A stretch of DNA of 64,000 bases from Adiantum capillus-veneris (Eukaryota; Streptophyta; Polypodiopsida; Polypodiales; Pteridaceae). A program made the translations under genes and the position numbers. Under the pieces are notes generated by a model. It searched no databases and was not told the origin of the DNA. It worked only from the letters and a program-made list of their open reading frames with translations. The stretch is from NCBI GenBank assembly GCA_014529385.2, contig CM043962.1:37603098-37667097 (forward strand). The letters run 5' to 3'. Positions 1-10,242 of this stretch are shown one piece after another (positions within the stretch are counted from its first letter, which is position 1; every line of letters starts with the position of its first letter).

Positions 1-790
1 GTATATGGGAAGATCTTCACTGCTCATGAATATAGCCAAGACTTACAAGAATCTAAAGGTATATGGGAAGATCTTCGTTGCTCATGAATATAGCCGAGAC
101 TTACAAGGGGAAAGCACCTTTTGAGGTTAAAGAGGGAAGATCCAAAAGTCCCCTACTACTTAAGATATATGGGAAGATCTTCACTACTCATAAATATAGC
201 CGAGACTTACAAGAATCTTTTCCAAAGAGTAAAAAGGGTTATATCCATCTTATAGCAAAAGCAAAAAGGGTTGTTGCTAATAAGCATAGAAGAGCCTCAG
301 CCTTTAAGAAAAATGATTGGGTCTTGCTAAAATTTCTCAAGGATCATCTAAGCATACTACAGGTAAGATTCTTACGGGCCACCAAGAGTATTTGCTAAAC
401 TAGCAAAAAGATACTATGGTCCTTTTTAAATTCTTAAAACAATCAATGAGATGGCTTATCAATTAAAATGCCCAACCATTGGCTCATTCACATTGTTAAC
501 CATGTGAGCCTACTTAAGCCTTACGAAGGAGAGCCACAAAAAGAACCAATAATGGAGGACCCACTAGAGATCTAAGATCAAGAAGCGGTGTTGCAACCGA
601 ATCGATTCTTCGACACACGAAGACAAGGTACTAAGAAACGGTACGATTATCCAATGACATCTTGTTAAGTTCAAGAATTATCCTTTGAAAGATGCTAGAT
701 GGATAATGAACCTAGCTTAAGGATAATATGAACCTTGTCAATGCTTACAATGCTAAACTAGAGTAAGAAAATGAAAATGCATTTTAAATG
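1..790 (+). pseudogene. Old chromovirus (family A): integrase C-terminus and chromodomain remnant
   Basis: This is the 3' end of a Ty3/gypsy pol gene on the plus strand. Fragments such as GKAPFEV, EGRSKSP, KHRRA and NDWVLLKF match the integrase C-terminal region of the intact polyprotein at 2744-7693. The stop codon at 764-766 follows a NAYNA-like ending as in the intact copy. Frameshifts and internal stops break the frame after about position 398. A roughly 50-bp stretch around 'tatatgggaagatcttc' occurs three times (near 1, 60 and 165), which is a local duplication. The element is interrupted after 790 by the insertion at 791-9706 and resumes at 9712. It is the older, dead host of that insertion. 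Confidence 0.85.
786..790. repeat. Target-site duplication AAATG, left copy
   Basis: AAATG lies directly before the TG of the left LTR. The identical right copy is at 9707-9711 directly after the CA of the right LTR. Perfect identity supports a single, recent integrase-mediated insertion. Confidence 0.95.
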
Positions 791-2386
791 TGTAACATTT
801 AATGGCCTAAAATCTTATGTGTAGCGGAAATTAGCATGAACATAGTGGGCATTTCATTAGAATAGATTCCTAATGAGAATTACAAGAGTGCTTGGGTGGA
901 GAGAGAGAGCAACAAAAAGCATAACACCTAGTTAGATAGCATCGACAATACTTTCAAAAGAGAGAGCAATTAAGCTATTGACAACAGTTGAGGACCGGAT
1001 TTGCATGGAGCCGGTCCCCCCTCCAAAAGGCTTTGTATTATGGTTTCTCCCATCAAGAGAGACATTGTACAATACAATTCTTTGTGTTCCTTCAAGACTA
1101 GCTAGTGCAATGAAGATGGAAGCTTCATACACCAAGCAAAACACTTAATCAAACACAACTTGAATTATCCCCGTTCTCAGACCCAAGACCTCACACACCT
1201 TCGAAGATGGTGAGAGCTAGCAGGGTATGAGAGTAGATTGAGAGGAAAAAGAAGTATCTTACGAGAAAGATGTACATCTCCTCACATAATCACTCATATT
1301 AGCATAGCTTAGCTTAGTAATTAGCTTGGTAGAGAAGATGAGCATGCATTGAAGCTTGGCTCTTGGTTGGATTTGCATCCATATGCCAAGAGAGTGTTGA
1401 TGTAGGCTTCTATCTCACAAACTTGGAGTAGGTGATGAGCTCTCCATTAAAGCTTGGGAGGAGATAGAGTATTCTTCCTTCACACATGGTCAAGTGTGTG
1501 TGTGTGTGTGTGTCAATGCCAAGCAAAAATCAGCCCCCCCTCTCTCTTGGGCGAGCCCTAGCTGCTAAATAGGTATGGCTTTTGCCTCATTGGACCTCCC
1601 CAGGTCAAGCCAATAGGAATTAAGCAGCATAAGTGATAGCCTTCTGACATGTGTCCCCCTTTCCCCTTTTGTGAGAGCTTTAGGTAATTAAATAATTAAA
1701 CTAAACTCTCATTGGACCCCTTTGCCTCCTGGCCAATAGGAATCAGGCAAGCCATGGGGCTCATGAATGCTCATTGGACCCCTTGGGAGACTGTCCAATA
1801 GTCTTCTAGGAGACTTAATTCTCATTGGTTTCTTTTATTAAATGTTTTTAAATTAATTAAACTAGATTTACCCTAGCTTAATTCTCATTGGTCCACTTCA
1901 AGGGTCTTCCAATAGGAATTGGGCACACCTTGTGGGCATCTGGCCTAGGGAGCTGACATGTGTCCCTCATTCCCTTTGTGTAAAGGGAGCCTGTGTGTGT
2001 GTGTGTGGCTTTCTCTCTCATCCCCTACCTTTGGGGCTCGCCCCCTCCCATGTAGGGATGTGAAAAGACTTTTAGGGCACACACTAAGCATCCAATTTTC
2101 CCTAGGGTTGACCTTTGGACACAACCTTTGAATTTTGGAACCTTAGCATTTTGGAAGTCTTAATGGGCTGAACCTTAGGGTCTTTTTGGCCCATTGTTTC
2201 ACATGGCTCTTTTGCAGATGGCCCCCCCTTTGGATCCCTATTTTCCCTCCTTTGGATCCCTACTGTGGCCGGTCTGCTAGCTTAACCAATATTCTAGCTT
2301 TTTCTCCCTTGGCACTTCCCCACATTAAATGATCAGTTTAATATGAGAAAATCATTTAGGAGAATTAGATATTGATTATTATGACA
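791..2386 (-). repeat. 3' LTR of the copy 1 chromovirus
   Basis: A 1,596-bp LTR, TGTAACATTTAATGG... to ...TTATTATGACA on the plus strand, nearly identical to 8111-9706. It contains a GGACCGG/CCGGTCC inverted pair (992-998 and 1011-1017). It also has four ATTGG/CCAAT pairs with almost fixed spacing (1589-1614, 1711-1737, 1773-1799, 1887-1913) and short (GT)n runs near 1495 and 1991. A 70-codon ORF on the element's sense strand (932-1144) is not recognisable and is probably chance. Confidence 0.97.
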
Positions 2387-2399
2387 TTACCTCTCTCTT
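2387..2399 (-). other. Polypurine tract of the copy 1 chromovirus
   Basis: On the element's strand it reads AAGAGAGAGGTAA, directly abutting the 3' LTR. This is the expected primer for plus-strand DNA synthesis. A perfect hairpin, CATAGTCG-TCCT-CGACTATG on the plus strand (2405-2424), lies 5 nt further from the LTR. Confidence 0.9.
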
Positions 2400-2743
2400 G
2401 AAATCATAGTCGTCCTCGACTATGGTGTAGAGAAGATAAAGCATATGCATGAGTCCTTTTCTTAGCGGGTAGAGGATCCCTATGTTACCCTACGACATCA
2501 TTCCATAATGGATGACTAGTCCATTTGGCGCTTGAGAGCCTGAGGCTGCCGCAAGCATGTCTGCACATTAGTCCTATCAGTCTTCCATAGTAGAGTGACA
2601 AGCTCTACTTGGTGTTTGGGAGACGTCGTCTCCGCAAACTTGATCTAAGCATGCATACTACTTCATTTTTGTGCACAAATAAAGAAAAAGAGAGTCTTAT
2701 AAGACAAAAATTTTTGTTCATTTTTAACATTTTGTACATTTGC

Positions 2744-5700
2744 TTACTCTTGGGAAGCATTGTAAGCATTGACAAGGTTTAGGTTATCCTTTAATTGTAT
2801 GCCTTGCATCCATCTAGCATCTTCAAAAGGATAATTCTTAAACTTAATAAGATATCGTCGGATAGTCTTACCGCCTCTTAATACCTTGTCTTCATGTCGG
2901 AGAATGGACTCGGGCTGCAGCACCTCCTCGTGGTCCTCGATCTCCGGTGGGTCTTCAATAGTTGGTTCTTGAGGTGGCTCTCCTTTGTAAGGCTTTAAGA
3001 GGCTCACATGAAAAGCATTGTGTATGAGCCAATGATTGGGCAACTTAAGTTGATAGGCCATCTCATTGATTGGCCTAAGAATCTGGAAGGGACCATAGTA
3101 CCTTTTTGCTAGTTTAGCATAGTACTTTTGGTGGCCCGTAGGATTCTTGCCCGTCGTGTGCCTTAATCGAGCCTTGGGAAACTTTAACAAGACCCAATCG
3201 TTTTCTTTAAAGGCTTGGGCTCTTCTGTGCTTGTCAGCAGCAGCCTTTTGCCTTTGCTGTGAGATAGAGATAGCATCCTTAATCTTTTGGAAAGATTCTT
3301 GTAGGTCTCGGCTATACTCATCTGCAGCGAAGATCTTCCCATGTACCTTAAGTAGCAAGGGACTTTTTGATCTTCCCTCAATTACCTCGAAAGGTGCTTT
3401 TCCTGTGGAAGTATGTACAGTGTTATTGTAAGCATACTCTACTAAGGGTAAGTACTTCTCCCATTGGGATCTTTGATCTACTTCCGTTACATAGGCTTTT
3501 AGTAGATCGAGAATGGTTAGGTTAGCTATTTCACTTTGGCCATCAGTTTGTGGATGATAGGCCGAAGAGAAGTTTAGCCTTGTTCCTAAATTCTCAAAGA
3601 GACCCTTCCAGAAATTACTGGTCATTCTAGGATCTCTATCCGACACTATGGACATTGGCAAGCCATGGTACTTGAAAATTTGTGAAATGAAGAGGGTTGC
3701 CATTTGATGGGCTTTGATAGTCTTTTTGACAGGTATAAAATGAGCTTGTTTACTGAACCTGTCTACTATCGTCCATATTCCCGTATTCCCATGGATAGAC
3801 TTAGGCAATCCAAAGATAAAATCCATGGATATGCTCTCCCATGGTGAATTAGGGATTGGCAAGGGTTGAAGCAATCCAAGTTGCTTCCCTCTATCAAATT
3901 TTGTCTTTTGACATACCACACATTTGGAAACATACTCGTGTATGTTCACTTTCATGGTAGGCCAATAGAAATATGTTTCAATTCCCTTTAGGGTAGACTG
4001 AATCCCTCTATGCCCCGCATATGGGGGAGCATGAGATTCATACATTACTTTCTCACGTAGTGAGTTAGTAACGCATAGTCTATTGCCATAGAGAAGATAA
4101 CCATCTTGTAAAGTAAATGGTTCTTCTTTCTTCCCTAATGCAAGGGCTGAAATCACATCTCTAAAATCGGGATCAATAGCATACTCATCTATCATTGAAG
4201 ATAGATCATTGTGAGTTGCTATGGAAACCGCATTCACTCTCGGTCGTCTTGAGAGTGCATCGGCTACTTGATTATGCTTGCCAGCAATGTGAGCAATATG
4301 AAAATGAAATTGCGAAAGGAAATTTGCCCACCTCATTTGTTTGTCGGAGAGCTTGGTCTGCGTCATGAAGTACTTAAGACTTTGGTGATCCGTTCGCAGA
4401 ATGAAAGGAGTCCCCAATAAATAGTGCTTCCATGAGTCTAAGGCATGTAGAACTGCAAGGAGTTCTTTTTCGTATATGCCTAGAGCTTGCTCAACAGGGT
4501 CGAGCCTTCGACTCTCATAGCCTATGGCGTGCCCTTCTTGGAGCAAAACAGCCCCAAGGCAATCACCACAAGCATCACATTGGACCTCAAATGGTTTTGA
4601 GAGATCCGGTAGTGTAAGCACAGGTTGAGAGATAAGCTTTTCTTTAAGCTTTTCGAAAGCATTGTTCTCCTTAGCAGACCACGTATACCTAACATTTTTC
4701 TTTGTTAGGTCATGTAATGGTCCCGCAATTTGTGAGAACTTTTCTATGAAGCGTCTATAGTATGCACACATACCTATAAAGCTTCTTAGTTCATGAAGAT
4801 TCCTTGGTTTAGGCCATCCTTTTATTACCTCTAACTTGGATGGATCCATTTGGATTCCATCTTGAGAGATAATGTGACCTAAATATTGAATCTCTTGCAA
4901 GAAAAATTCACTTTTCTTTCGATTAACATAAAGTTTATTCTCTCTTAAAACTTGAAATATTACCTGGAGGTGTTGCTTGTGTTCCTCCAATGAATTAGAG
5001 TAGATGATAATATCATCAAAGAACACTCCAGTGAAGGTTCGATGAGGCCTGAACAGCTTCTCCATCAAGCGGTTGAATGTGGCTGGTGCATTAGTCAAGC
5101 CAAAAGGCATGACAATGTATTCGTAAAGACCAAATGTAGTACGAAATGCGGTCTTTACAATGTCTTGATCAACTATCCTTATTTGATGATAGCCACTTTT
5201 TAGGTCAATCCTACTGAAGTAGGTCGATCCTTGTAGCTTATCAAATAGGTCTTCTACCCGTGGAACGGGAAACCTATTCTTGATAGTGATCCTATTTAGT
5301 GCTCTATAGTCGACACACATACGATATGTGCCGTCTTTCTTTTGCACTAATAGCACAGGTGAGCAAAATGGAGATGAGCTAGGCCTAACCATGCCCTTCT
5401 CAACTAACTCATGCACTTGCCGCATAATCTCCTCTTGTTGAGCTTGAGAAACTCTATAAGGAGGTTTGTTAGGCGGTGAACTTCCTGGAAGAAGTTCAAT
5501 TGCATGGTCGTCATTACCTCGTTTAGGAGGTAGCTCACAAGGGATGTCGTCAATAAAAACATCTTGAAACCCCTTGAGAAAATTGGATAACTCTAATTCC
5601 TTTTGGTTGCTTTTATTTTCTTTTGCTAAAGCATTAGGTTCATTTTGAGAATCTTTAACAAAAATCATGTACACGGAAATAGAGCTCTTTATTGACTTGT

Positions 5701-7693
5701 TGAAAGCTGGTGTATGTACAATGGGGATGGTGTTACCCATCTCCTTAGCATCTATATACATGTCCTTTTCCCTGAACTTAAAGGAGATTCTCCTTTCAGG
5801 AAATTTAACATCGGCAGCCAGGCGGTCAAACCATGGTGCCCCTAGGATTACATCCTCATGCTTGAGAGGAGAGATAAAGAAGTCCTCTTTGTCCACATAG
5901 CCTTGGACATGAAGCCTCAATTTCCCGATTAAGGGAGTGACTGAAGCTTCTTGCCCCTTGAAGGCACTGTCTGCGGGTAGGATATCTCCCATCTCGTAGG
6001 ATTGTATGCCTAGCTTGGTGGCTAACTCCATAGATATGAAATTGTGAGTAGAACCAGGGTCAAAGAGAATAAAAGCATCATGTTCTCTTACCTTTCCCCA
6101 AGCATGGCATAGAGGAGATCCTTTGTGGTGAGTTTGGTGAATCTCCTCCTCTTGGATTTCAACCAAAGAAGCTCTAGGAGGATCTTGGCGGTTGTTCTTT
6201 TGGGGACAAGCGCGGTACGCATGCCCTTGTTCGCCGCACTTGAAACACCGGTTATCTTTACGATAACGCTCAAGCTCTTCAGGAGAGAGTTTATTCTTTC
6301 CTTTGTAAACTCCCTTCTCTTTAGCTTTGTTGGAATTGCCCTTAGGAGACTTTTGGACATTGTCCTTCCCCTTAGGCTCATTGGAACCCTTGTTTTCCGG
6401 GGGCTTATTATTTCTTTTACCCCCCGTTTGGAAATTGATTCGCGAGGCCACCATAGTATGGTGTATTACCGCCGATATGGTACGTGGCCTTTGGGAGTTG
6501 ACATACTCCGCCATTTCTTCGGTTAAGCCCGCACAAAATTGTTGCTTTTGCTCTCCAAAATCCAACTTTTTGAAGACAGTGGCTTTGAGTTGTAGGTCCC
6601 AAAACTTGTCTACATATTTGTGGATGGATTCATTGGGAGAGAGCTTTAAGCTTCGCCATTCGGTGAGTACTTTGTCTTTGGCATCGGTGGCCAAAAACTG
6701 CTTCATAATGGAAGCTCTTAAAGCCTTCCATGTTCGTGGAGCTTCACCGTTGGCTCGTAGGCTAGACCACCATTGTCTGGCGGACTTTTGAAAGTGCATA
6801 GCTACATGGCGTAGCTTAGAGGACTCCGTGAAGCCCTCATCTCCAAACGCCGCATCGAATTGCTGGATAAAGGCCAAAACTTTGTCTGTAGCACCGAAGG
6901 TGCCATCATAGGTAAGGAAAGAGATGCTCTTCCCTCCCTCTTTGAATTTCTTCAGCTTGGACGACCTCTTCCATGCGGCATAGGATTTCCTATGGCCTCT
7001 TCTTTTTGATGGTTCAAAAGTTGCACCATCACTTTCTTCAGAAGGTGAAGAATTTGAAGAAGGTGGAGAAGAGGGTGACCTCTTTCTCGCCTTTTTCTTG
7101 TCTTGATCTTTGTCGTCTTCACCATAGCTTTCATAAGAGGAAGAGGATGAAGAAGATGGAGAAGAGGGTGTCCTCTTTCTCGCCTTTTTCTTCTCTTGCT
7201 TTTTATCATCCCTCTTTGAATTATGGCGTGGAGAAGAGTGTGATGGTCTTCTCCGCTTTGGTGGTGATGGAGAGCGTTTAGCCCGCCGTCTTCGTGGAGC
7301 CATCTCCGCCGAGGTGGCGGGAGACTCGCTTCTTTCTCGTTCCTTCGGTGGAGGCTCTTGAGTTCTCCTTTGGGAAGGAGATGCATCATCAAGAAGTAAG
7401 TTCTTGAGCCCTTCATATGGATTCTCTTCTTCTTCCCGAATCGGAGAGAGACCTCTTTTGGTAGTCTCACAAGGAGGCTTCCTAGGTGTTCTCTCGTCAT
7501 GGTGATGAGCTTGGAGAATCCCGTGAGCACGGAGCTGCCGTTGCACTTCACTTTGGAGAGATGGATTGCCCATGGCTTGTTGAAGCCTAGAAACAAGATA
7601 GTTAACAAGCATTGAAGCATCATTAGTAGCTTGCTCATGAGCAAAATCAAAGTTATCAACATTAATTTCACTCTCTTTACTATTGTCAGCCAT
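2744..7693 (-). CDS. Gag-Pol polyprotein of a Ty3/gypsy chromovirus, intact
   Basis: One 1,649-aa frame encodes capsid and enzymes for retrotransposition. In order: charged N-terminus with an Arg/Ser/Lys-rich, SR-protein-like stretch (about 120-230); Gag core (about 255-420); CCHC zinc knuckle (483-496, CFKCGEQGHAYRAC); retropepsin with DPGSTH (active Asp about 545); reverse transcriptase with FSRIDLKSGYHQ (about 827-838) and FFDD (about 891-894); RNase H with acidic residues near 1040, 1076, 1102 and 1145; integrase zinc finger (H1221, H1228, C1258, C1261) and D1291, D1352, E1388 core with 35 residues between the last two; GPF motif (about 1534); C-terminal chromodomain (about 1593-1645). 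No stop or frameshift is seen, and gag and pol share one frame. The start is the ATG at 7693, about 400 bp after the primer site. Catalytic residues all appear present. Confidence 0.97.
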   Translation of the reverse strand: MADNSKESEINVDNFDFAHEQATNDASMLVNYLVSRLQQAMGNPSLQSEVQRQLRAHGILQAHHHDERTPRKPPCETTKRGLSPIREEEENPYEGLKNLLLDDASPSQRRTQEPPPKERERSESPATSAEMAPRRRRAKRSPSPPKRRRPSHSSPRHNSKRDDKKQEKKKARKRTPSSPSSSSSSSYESYGEDDKDQDKKKARKRSPSSPPSSNSSPSEESDGATFEPSKRRGHRKSYAAWKRSSKLKKFKEGGKSISFLTYDGTFGATDKVLAFIQQFDAAFGDEGFTESSKLRHVAMHFQKSARQWWSSLRANGEAPRTWKALRASIMKQFLATDAKDKVLTEWRSLKLSPNESIHKYVDKFWDLQLKATVFKKLDFGEQKQQFCAGLTEEMAEYVNSQRPRTISAVIHHTMVASRINFQTGGKRNNKPPENKGSNEPKGKDNVQKSPKGNSNKAKEKGVYKGKNKLSPEELERYRKDNRCFKCGEQGHAYRACPQKNNRQDPPRASLVEIQEEEIHQTHHKGSPLCHAWGKVREHDAFILFDPGSTHNFISMELATKLGIQSYEMGDILPADSAFKGQEASVTPLIGKLRLHVQGYVDKEDFFISPLKHEDVILGAPWFDRLAADVKFPERRISFKFREKDMYIDAKEMGNTIPIVHTPAFNKSIKSSISVYMIFVKDSQNEPNALAKENKSNQKELELSNFLKGFQDVFIDDIPCELPPKRGNDDHAIELLPGSSPPNKPPYRVSQAQQEEIMRQVHELVEKGMVRPSSSPFCSPVLLVQKKDGTYRMCVDYRALNRITIKNRFPVPRVEDLFDKLQGSTYFSRIDLKSGYHQIRIVDQDIVKTAFRTTFGLYEYIVMPFGLTNAPATFNRLMEKLFRPHRTFTGVFFDDIIIYSNSLEEHKQHLQVIFQVLRENKLYVNRKKSEFFLQEIQYLGHIISQDGIQMDPSKLEVIKGWPKPRNLHELRSFIGMCAYYRRFIEKFSQIAGPLHDLTKKNVRYTWSAKENNAFEKLKEKLISQPVLTLPDLSKPFEVQCDACGDCLGAVLLQEGHAIGYESRRLDPVEQALGIYEKELLAVLHALDSWKHYLLGTPFILRTDHQSLKYFMTQTKLSDKQMRWANFLSQFHFHIAHIAGKHNQVADALSRRPRVNAVSIATHNDLSSMIDEYAIDPDFRDVISALALGKKEEPFTLQDGYLLYGNRLCVTNSLREKVMYESHAPPYAGHRGIQSTLKGIETYFYWPTMKVNIHEYVSKCVVCQKTKFDRGKQLGLLQPLPIPNSPWESISMDFIFGLPKSIHGNTGIWTIVDRFSKQAHFIPVKKTIKAHQMATLFISQIFKYHGLPMSIVSDRDPRMTSNFWKGLFENLGTRLNFSSAYHPQTDGQSEIANLTILDLLKAYVTEVDQRSQWEKYLPLVEYAYNNTVHTSTGKAPFEVIEGRSKSPLLLKVHGKIFAADEYSRDLQESFQKIKDAISISQQRQKAAADKHRRAQAFKENDWVLLKFPKARLRHTTGKNPTGHQKYYAKLAKRYYGPFQILRPINEMAYQLKLPNHWLIHNAFHVSLLKPYKGEPPQEPTIEDPPEIEDHEEVLQPESILRHEDKVLRGGKTIRRYLIKFKNYPFEDARWMQGIQLKDNLNLVNAYNASQE

Positions 7694-8097
7694 TCTAACA
7701 ACTTTTAGGTGTAAACTTTTTAGGTGTACTTTGGCACTTCAAGCCCTAGTTGCTACTCCTCTTTACCCCTTTAGAAAAAGCACTCAAGCTACTGTACCCG
7801 CGGCTCGAATACCATTAATTGCAAGGAATAGAAGAGAGGGTCTTTCGACACCAAAACAGCACCGGCTCCTGTCAAGCTTCTAATAGCTCAATAGTGGTTA
7901 AGCCGTAGGCAAGCCCCGTAGGACTCCACTATTAAGACCATAGCTCTCGACGGTGATGCCCCGTTAACTGCACAAAGGCAGGCGCACTGCAAGGCTGAAA
8001 AATCCCTATTCTACTTACTCACAGGCAATTAATAATACCAACCATTTGTAGCTAGCTTGAGGACCTCCCTTCTTGAGCAAGAAAAGAGAAACCTTGA
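7694..8097 (-). other. Untranslated leader of the copy 1 chromovirus
   Basis: About 400 bp between the primer binding site and the gag start. The sequence is conserved in the older copy at 45535-45938. No convincing ORF is seen. It is expected to carry packaging and translation signals, but none is identified here. Confidence 0.7.
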
Positions 8098-8109
8098 GCT
8101 CTGATACCA
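8098..8109 (-). other. Primer binding site for initiator tRNA-Met
   Basis: On the element's strand it reads TGGTATCAGAGC, the standard plant initiator tRNA-Met primer site. One nucleotide separates it from the 5' LTR. It primes minus-strand DNA synthesis. Confidence 0.95.
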
Positions 8110-8110
8110 A

Positions 8111-9706
8111 TGTAACATTTAATGGCCTAAAATCTTATGTGTAGCGGAAATTAGCATGAACATAGTGGGCATTTCATTAGAATAGATTCCTAATGAGAAT
8201 TACAAGAGTGCTTGGGTGAGAGAGAGAGCAACAAAAAGCATAACACCTAGTTAGATAGCATCGACAATACTTTCAAAAGAGAGAGCAATTAAGCTATTGA
8301 CAACAGTTGAGGACCGGATTTGCATGGAGCCGGTCCCCCCTCCAAAAGGCTTTGTATTATGGTTTCTCCCATCAAGAGAGACATTGTACAATACAATTCT
8401 TTGTGTTCCTTCAAGACTAGCTAGTGCAATGAAGATGGAAGCTTCATACACCAAGCAAAACACTTAATCAAACACAACTTGAATTATCCCCGTTCTCAGA
8501 CCCAAGACCTCACACACCTTCGAAGATGGTGAGAGCTAGCAGGGTATGAGAGTAGATTGAGAGGAAAAAGAAGTATCTTACGAGAAAGATGTACATCTCC
8601 TCACATAATCACTCATATTAGCATAGCTTAGCTTAGTAATTAGCTTGGTAGAGAAGATGAGCATGCATTGAAGCTTGGCTCTTGGTTGGATTTGCATCCA
8701 CATGCCAAGAGAGTGTTGATGTAGGCTTCTATCTCACAAGCTTGGAGTAGGTGATGAGCTCTCCATTAAAGCTTGGGAGGAGATAGAGTATTCTTCCTTC
8801 ACACATGGTCAAGTGTGTGTGTGTGTGTGTGTCAATGCCAAGCAAAAATCAGCCCCCCTCTCTCTTGGGCGAGCCCTAGCTGCTAAATAGGTCTGGCTTT
8901 TGCCTCATTGGACCTCCCCAGGTCAAGCCAATAGGAATTAAGCAGCATAAGTGATAGCCTTCTGACATGTGTCCCCCTTTCCCCTTTTGTGAGAGCTTTA
9001 GGTAATTAAATAATTAAACTAAACTCTCATTGGACCCCTTTGCCTCCTGGCCAATAGGAATCAGGCAAGCCATGGGGCTCCTGAATGCTCATTGGACCCC
9101 TTGGGAGACTGCCCAATAGTCTTCTAGGAGACTTAATTCTCATTGGTTTCTTTTATTAAATGTTTTTAAATTAATTAAACTAGATTTACTCTAGCTTAAT
9201 TCTCATTGGTCCACTTCAAGGGTCTTCCAATAGGAATTGGGCACACCTTGTGGGCATCTGGCCTAGGGAGCTGACATGTGTCCCTCATTCCCTTTGTGTA
9301 AAGGGAGCCTGTGTGTGTGTGTGTGGCTTTCTCTCTCATCTCCTACCTTTGGGGCTCGCCCCCTCCCATGTAGGGATGTGAAAAGACTTTTAGGGCACAC
9401 ACTAAGCATCCAATTTTCCCTAGGGTTGACCTTTGGACACAACCTTTGAATTTTGGAACCTTAGCATTTTGGAAGTCTTAATGGGCTGAACCTTAGGGTC
9501 TTTTTGGCCCATTGTTTCACATGGCTCTTTTGCAGATGCCCCCCCCCCTTTGGATCCCTATTTTCCCTCCTTTGGATCCCTAGTGTGGCCGGTCTGCTAG
9601 CTTAACCAATATTCTAGCTTTTTCTCCCTTGGCACTTCCCCACATTAAATGATCAGTTTAATATGAGAAAATCATTTAGGAGAATTAGATATTGATTATT
9701 ATGACA
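8111..9706 (-). repeat. 5' LTR of the copy 1 chromovirus
   Basis: A 1,596-bp LTR nearly identical to 791-2386. It would hold the promoter of the Gag-Pol transcript, read leftward. It has the same ATTGG/CCAAT pairs and GGACCGG/CCGGTCC hairpin as its partner. Differences include length changes in C runs and a few transitions. Confidence 0.97.
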
Positions 9707-9711
9707 AAATG

Positions 9712-10045
9712 AACAATGTTTTGTCTTATAAGACTCGTTCTCTTTCTTTTATTGTGCACAAAATTTAAGAAATATGCATGCTTAAGATCATGTTTGTGGT
9801 GACGACGTCTCCTAAACACCAAGTAGAACTTGTCACTCTACTTTGGAAGTATGTTATGGACTAAAGAGCAGACATGCTTGCGGTAGCTAAGTCTCTCGAG
9901 CATCAAATGGATTAGTCATCCATTCTAGAATGATGTTGTAGGGTAAAAAGGAATCCTCTACCCGCTAAGAAACATGGACTAATGACTAGTCTTTATCTTC
10001 TCTACCTCATAGTCGAGGACGACTATGATTTCAAGAGAGAGATAA
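9712..10045 (+). mobile_element. Old family A element: 3' untranslated region and polypurine tract
   Basis: Continuation of the old plus-strand element from 1-790, displaced by the insertion. It matches the reverse complement of 2387-2743, including the CATAGTCG-AGGA-CGACTATG hairpin (10008-10027). A polypurine tract AAGAGAGAGATAA (10033-10045) directly precedes an LTR starting TGTCATAA. Confidence 0.9.
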
Positions 10046-10136
10046 TGTCATAAAATATAATATTTAACTTTACCAAAAGATTTTCTCATATTAAACTGAT
10101 CACTTAATATGGAAAGATAAAAGGGGAACAAGAGTT

Positions 10137-10242
<106 letters not shown>

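Larger units (their letters stand above)
791..9706 (-). mobile_element. Complete Ty3/gypsy chromovirus LTR retrotransposon (family A/E, copy 1)
   Basis: An 8,916-bp element on the minus strand, bounded by two 1,596-bp LTRs (791-2386 and 8111-9706) that start TG and end CA. The flanks carry a perfect 5-bp target duplication AAATG (786-790 and 9707-9711). Between the LTRs are a polypurine tract, one uninterrupted Gag-Pol frame and a primer binding site for initiator tRNA-Met. By eye the two LTRs differ at only about a dozen positions, so the insertion is recent. It landed in the 3' untranslated part of an older relative in the opposite orientation (1-790 plus 9712 onward). All parts needed for autonomous movement are visible. 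Confidence 0.97.

Noticed and set aside
932-1144. 70-aa ORF in the LTR, repeated identically at 8251-8463
   Set aside because: Identity reflects LTR duplication. Frames are broken in copy 2, and no domain is seen.
6952-7701. 249-aa ORF overlapping gag
   Set aside because: Shifted-frame shadow of the charged gag N-terminus, with no start-site or domain support.
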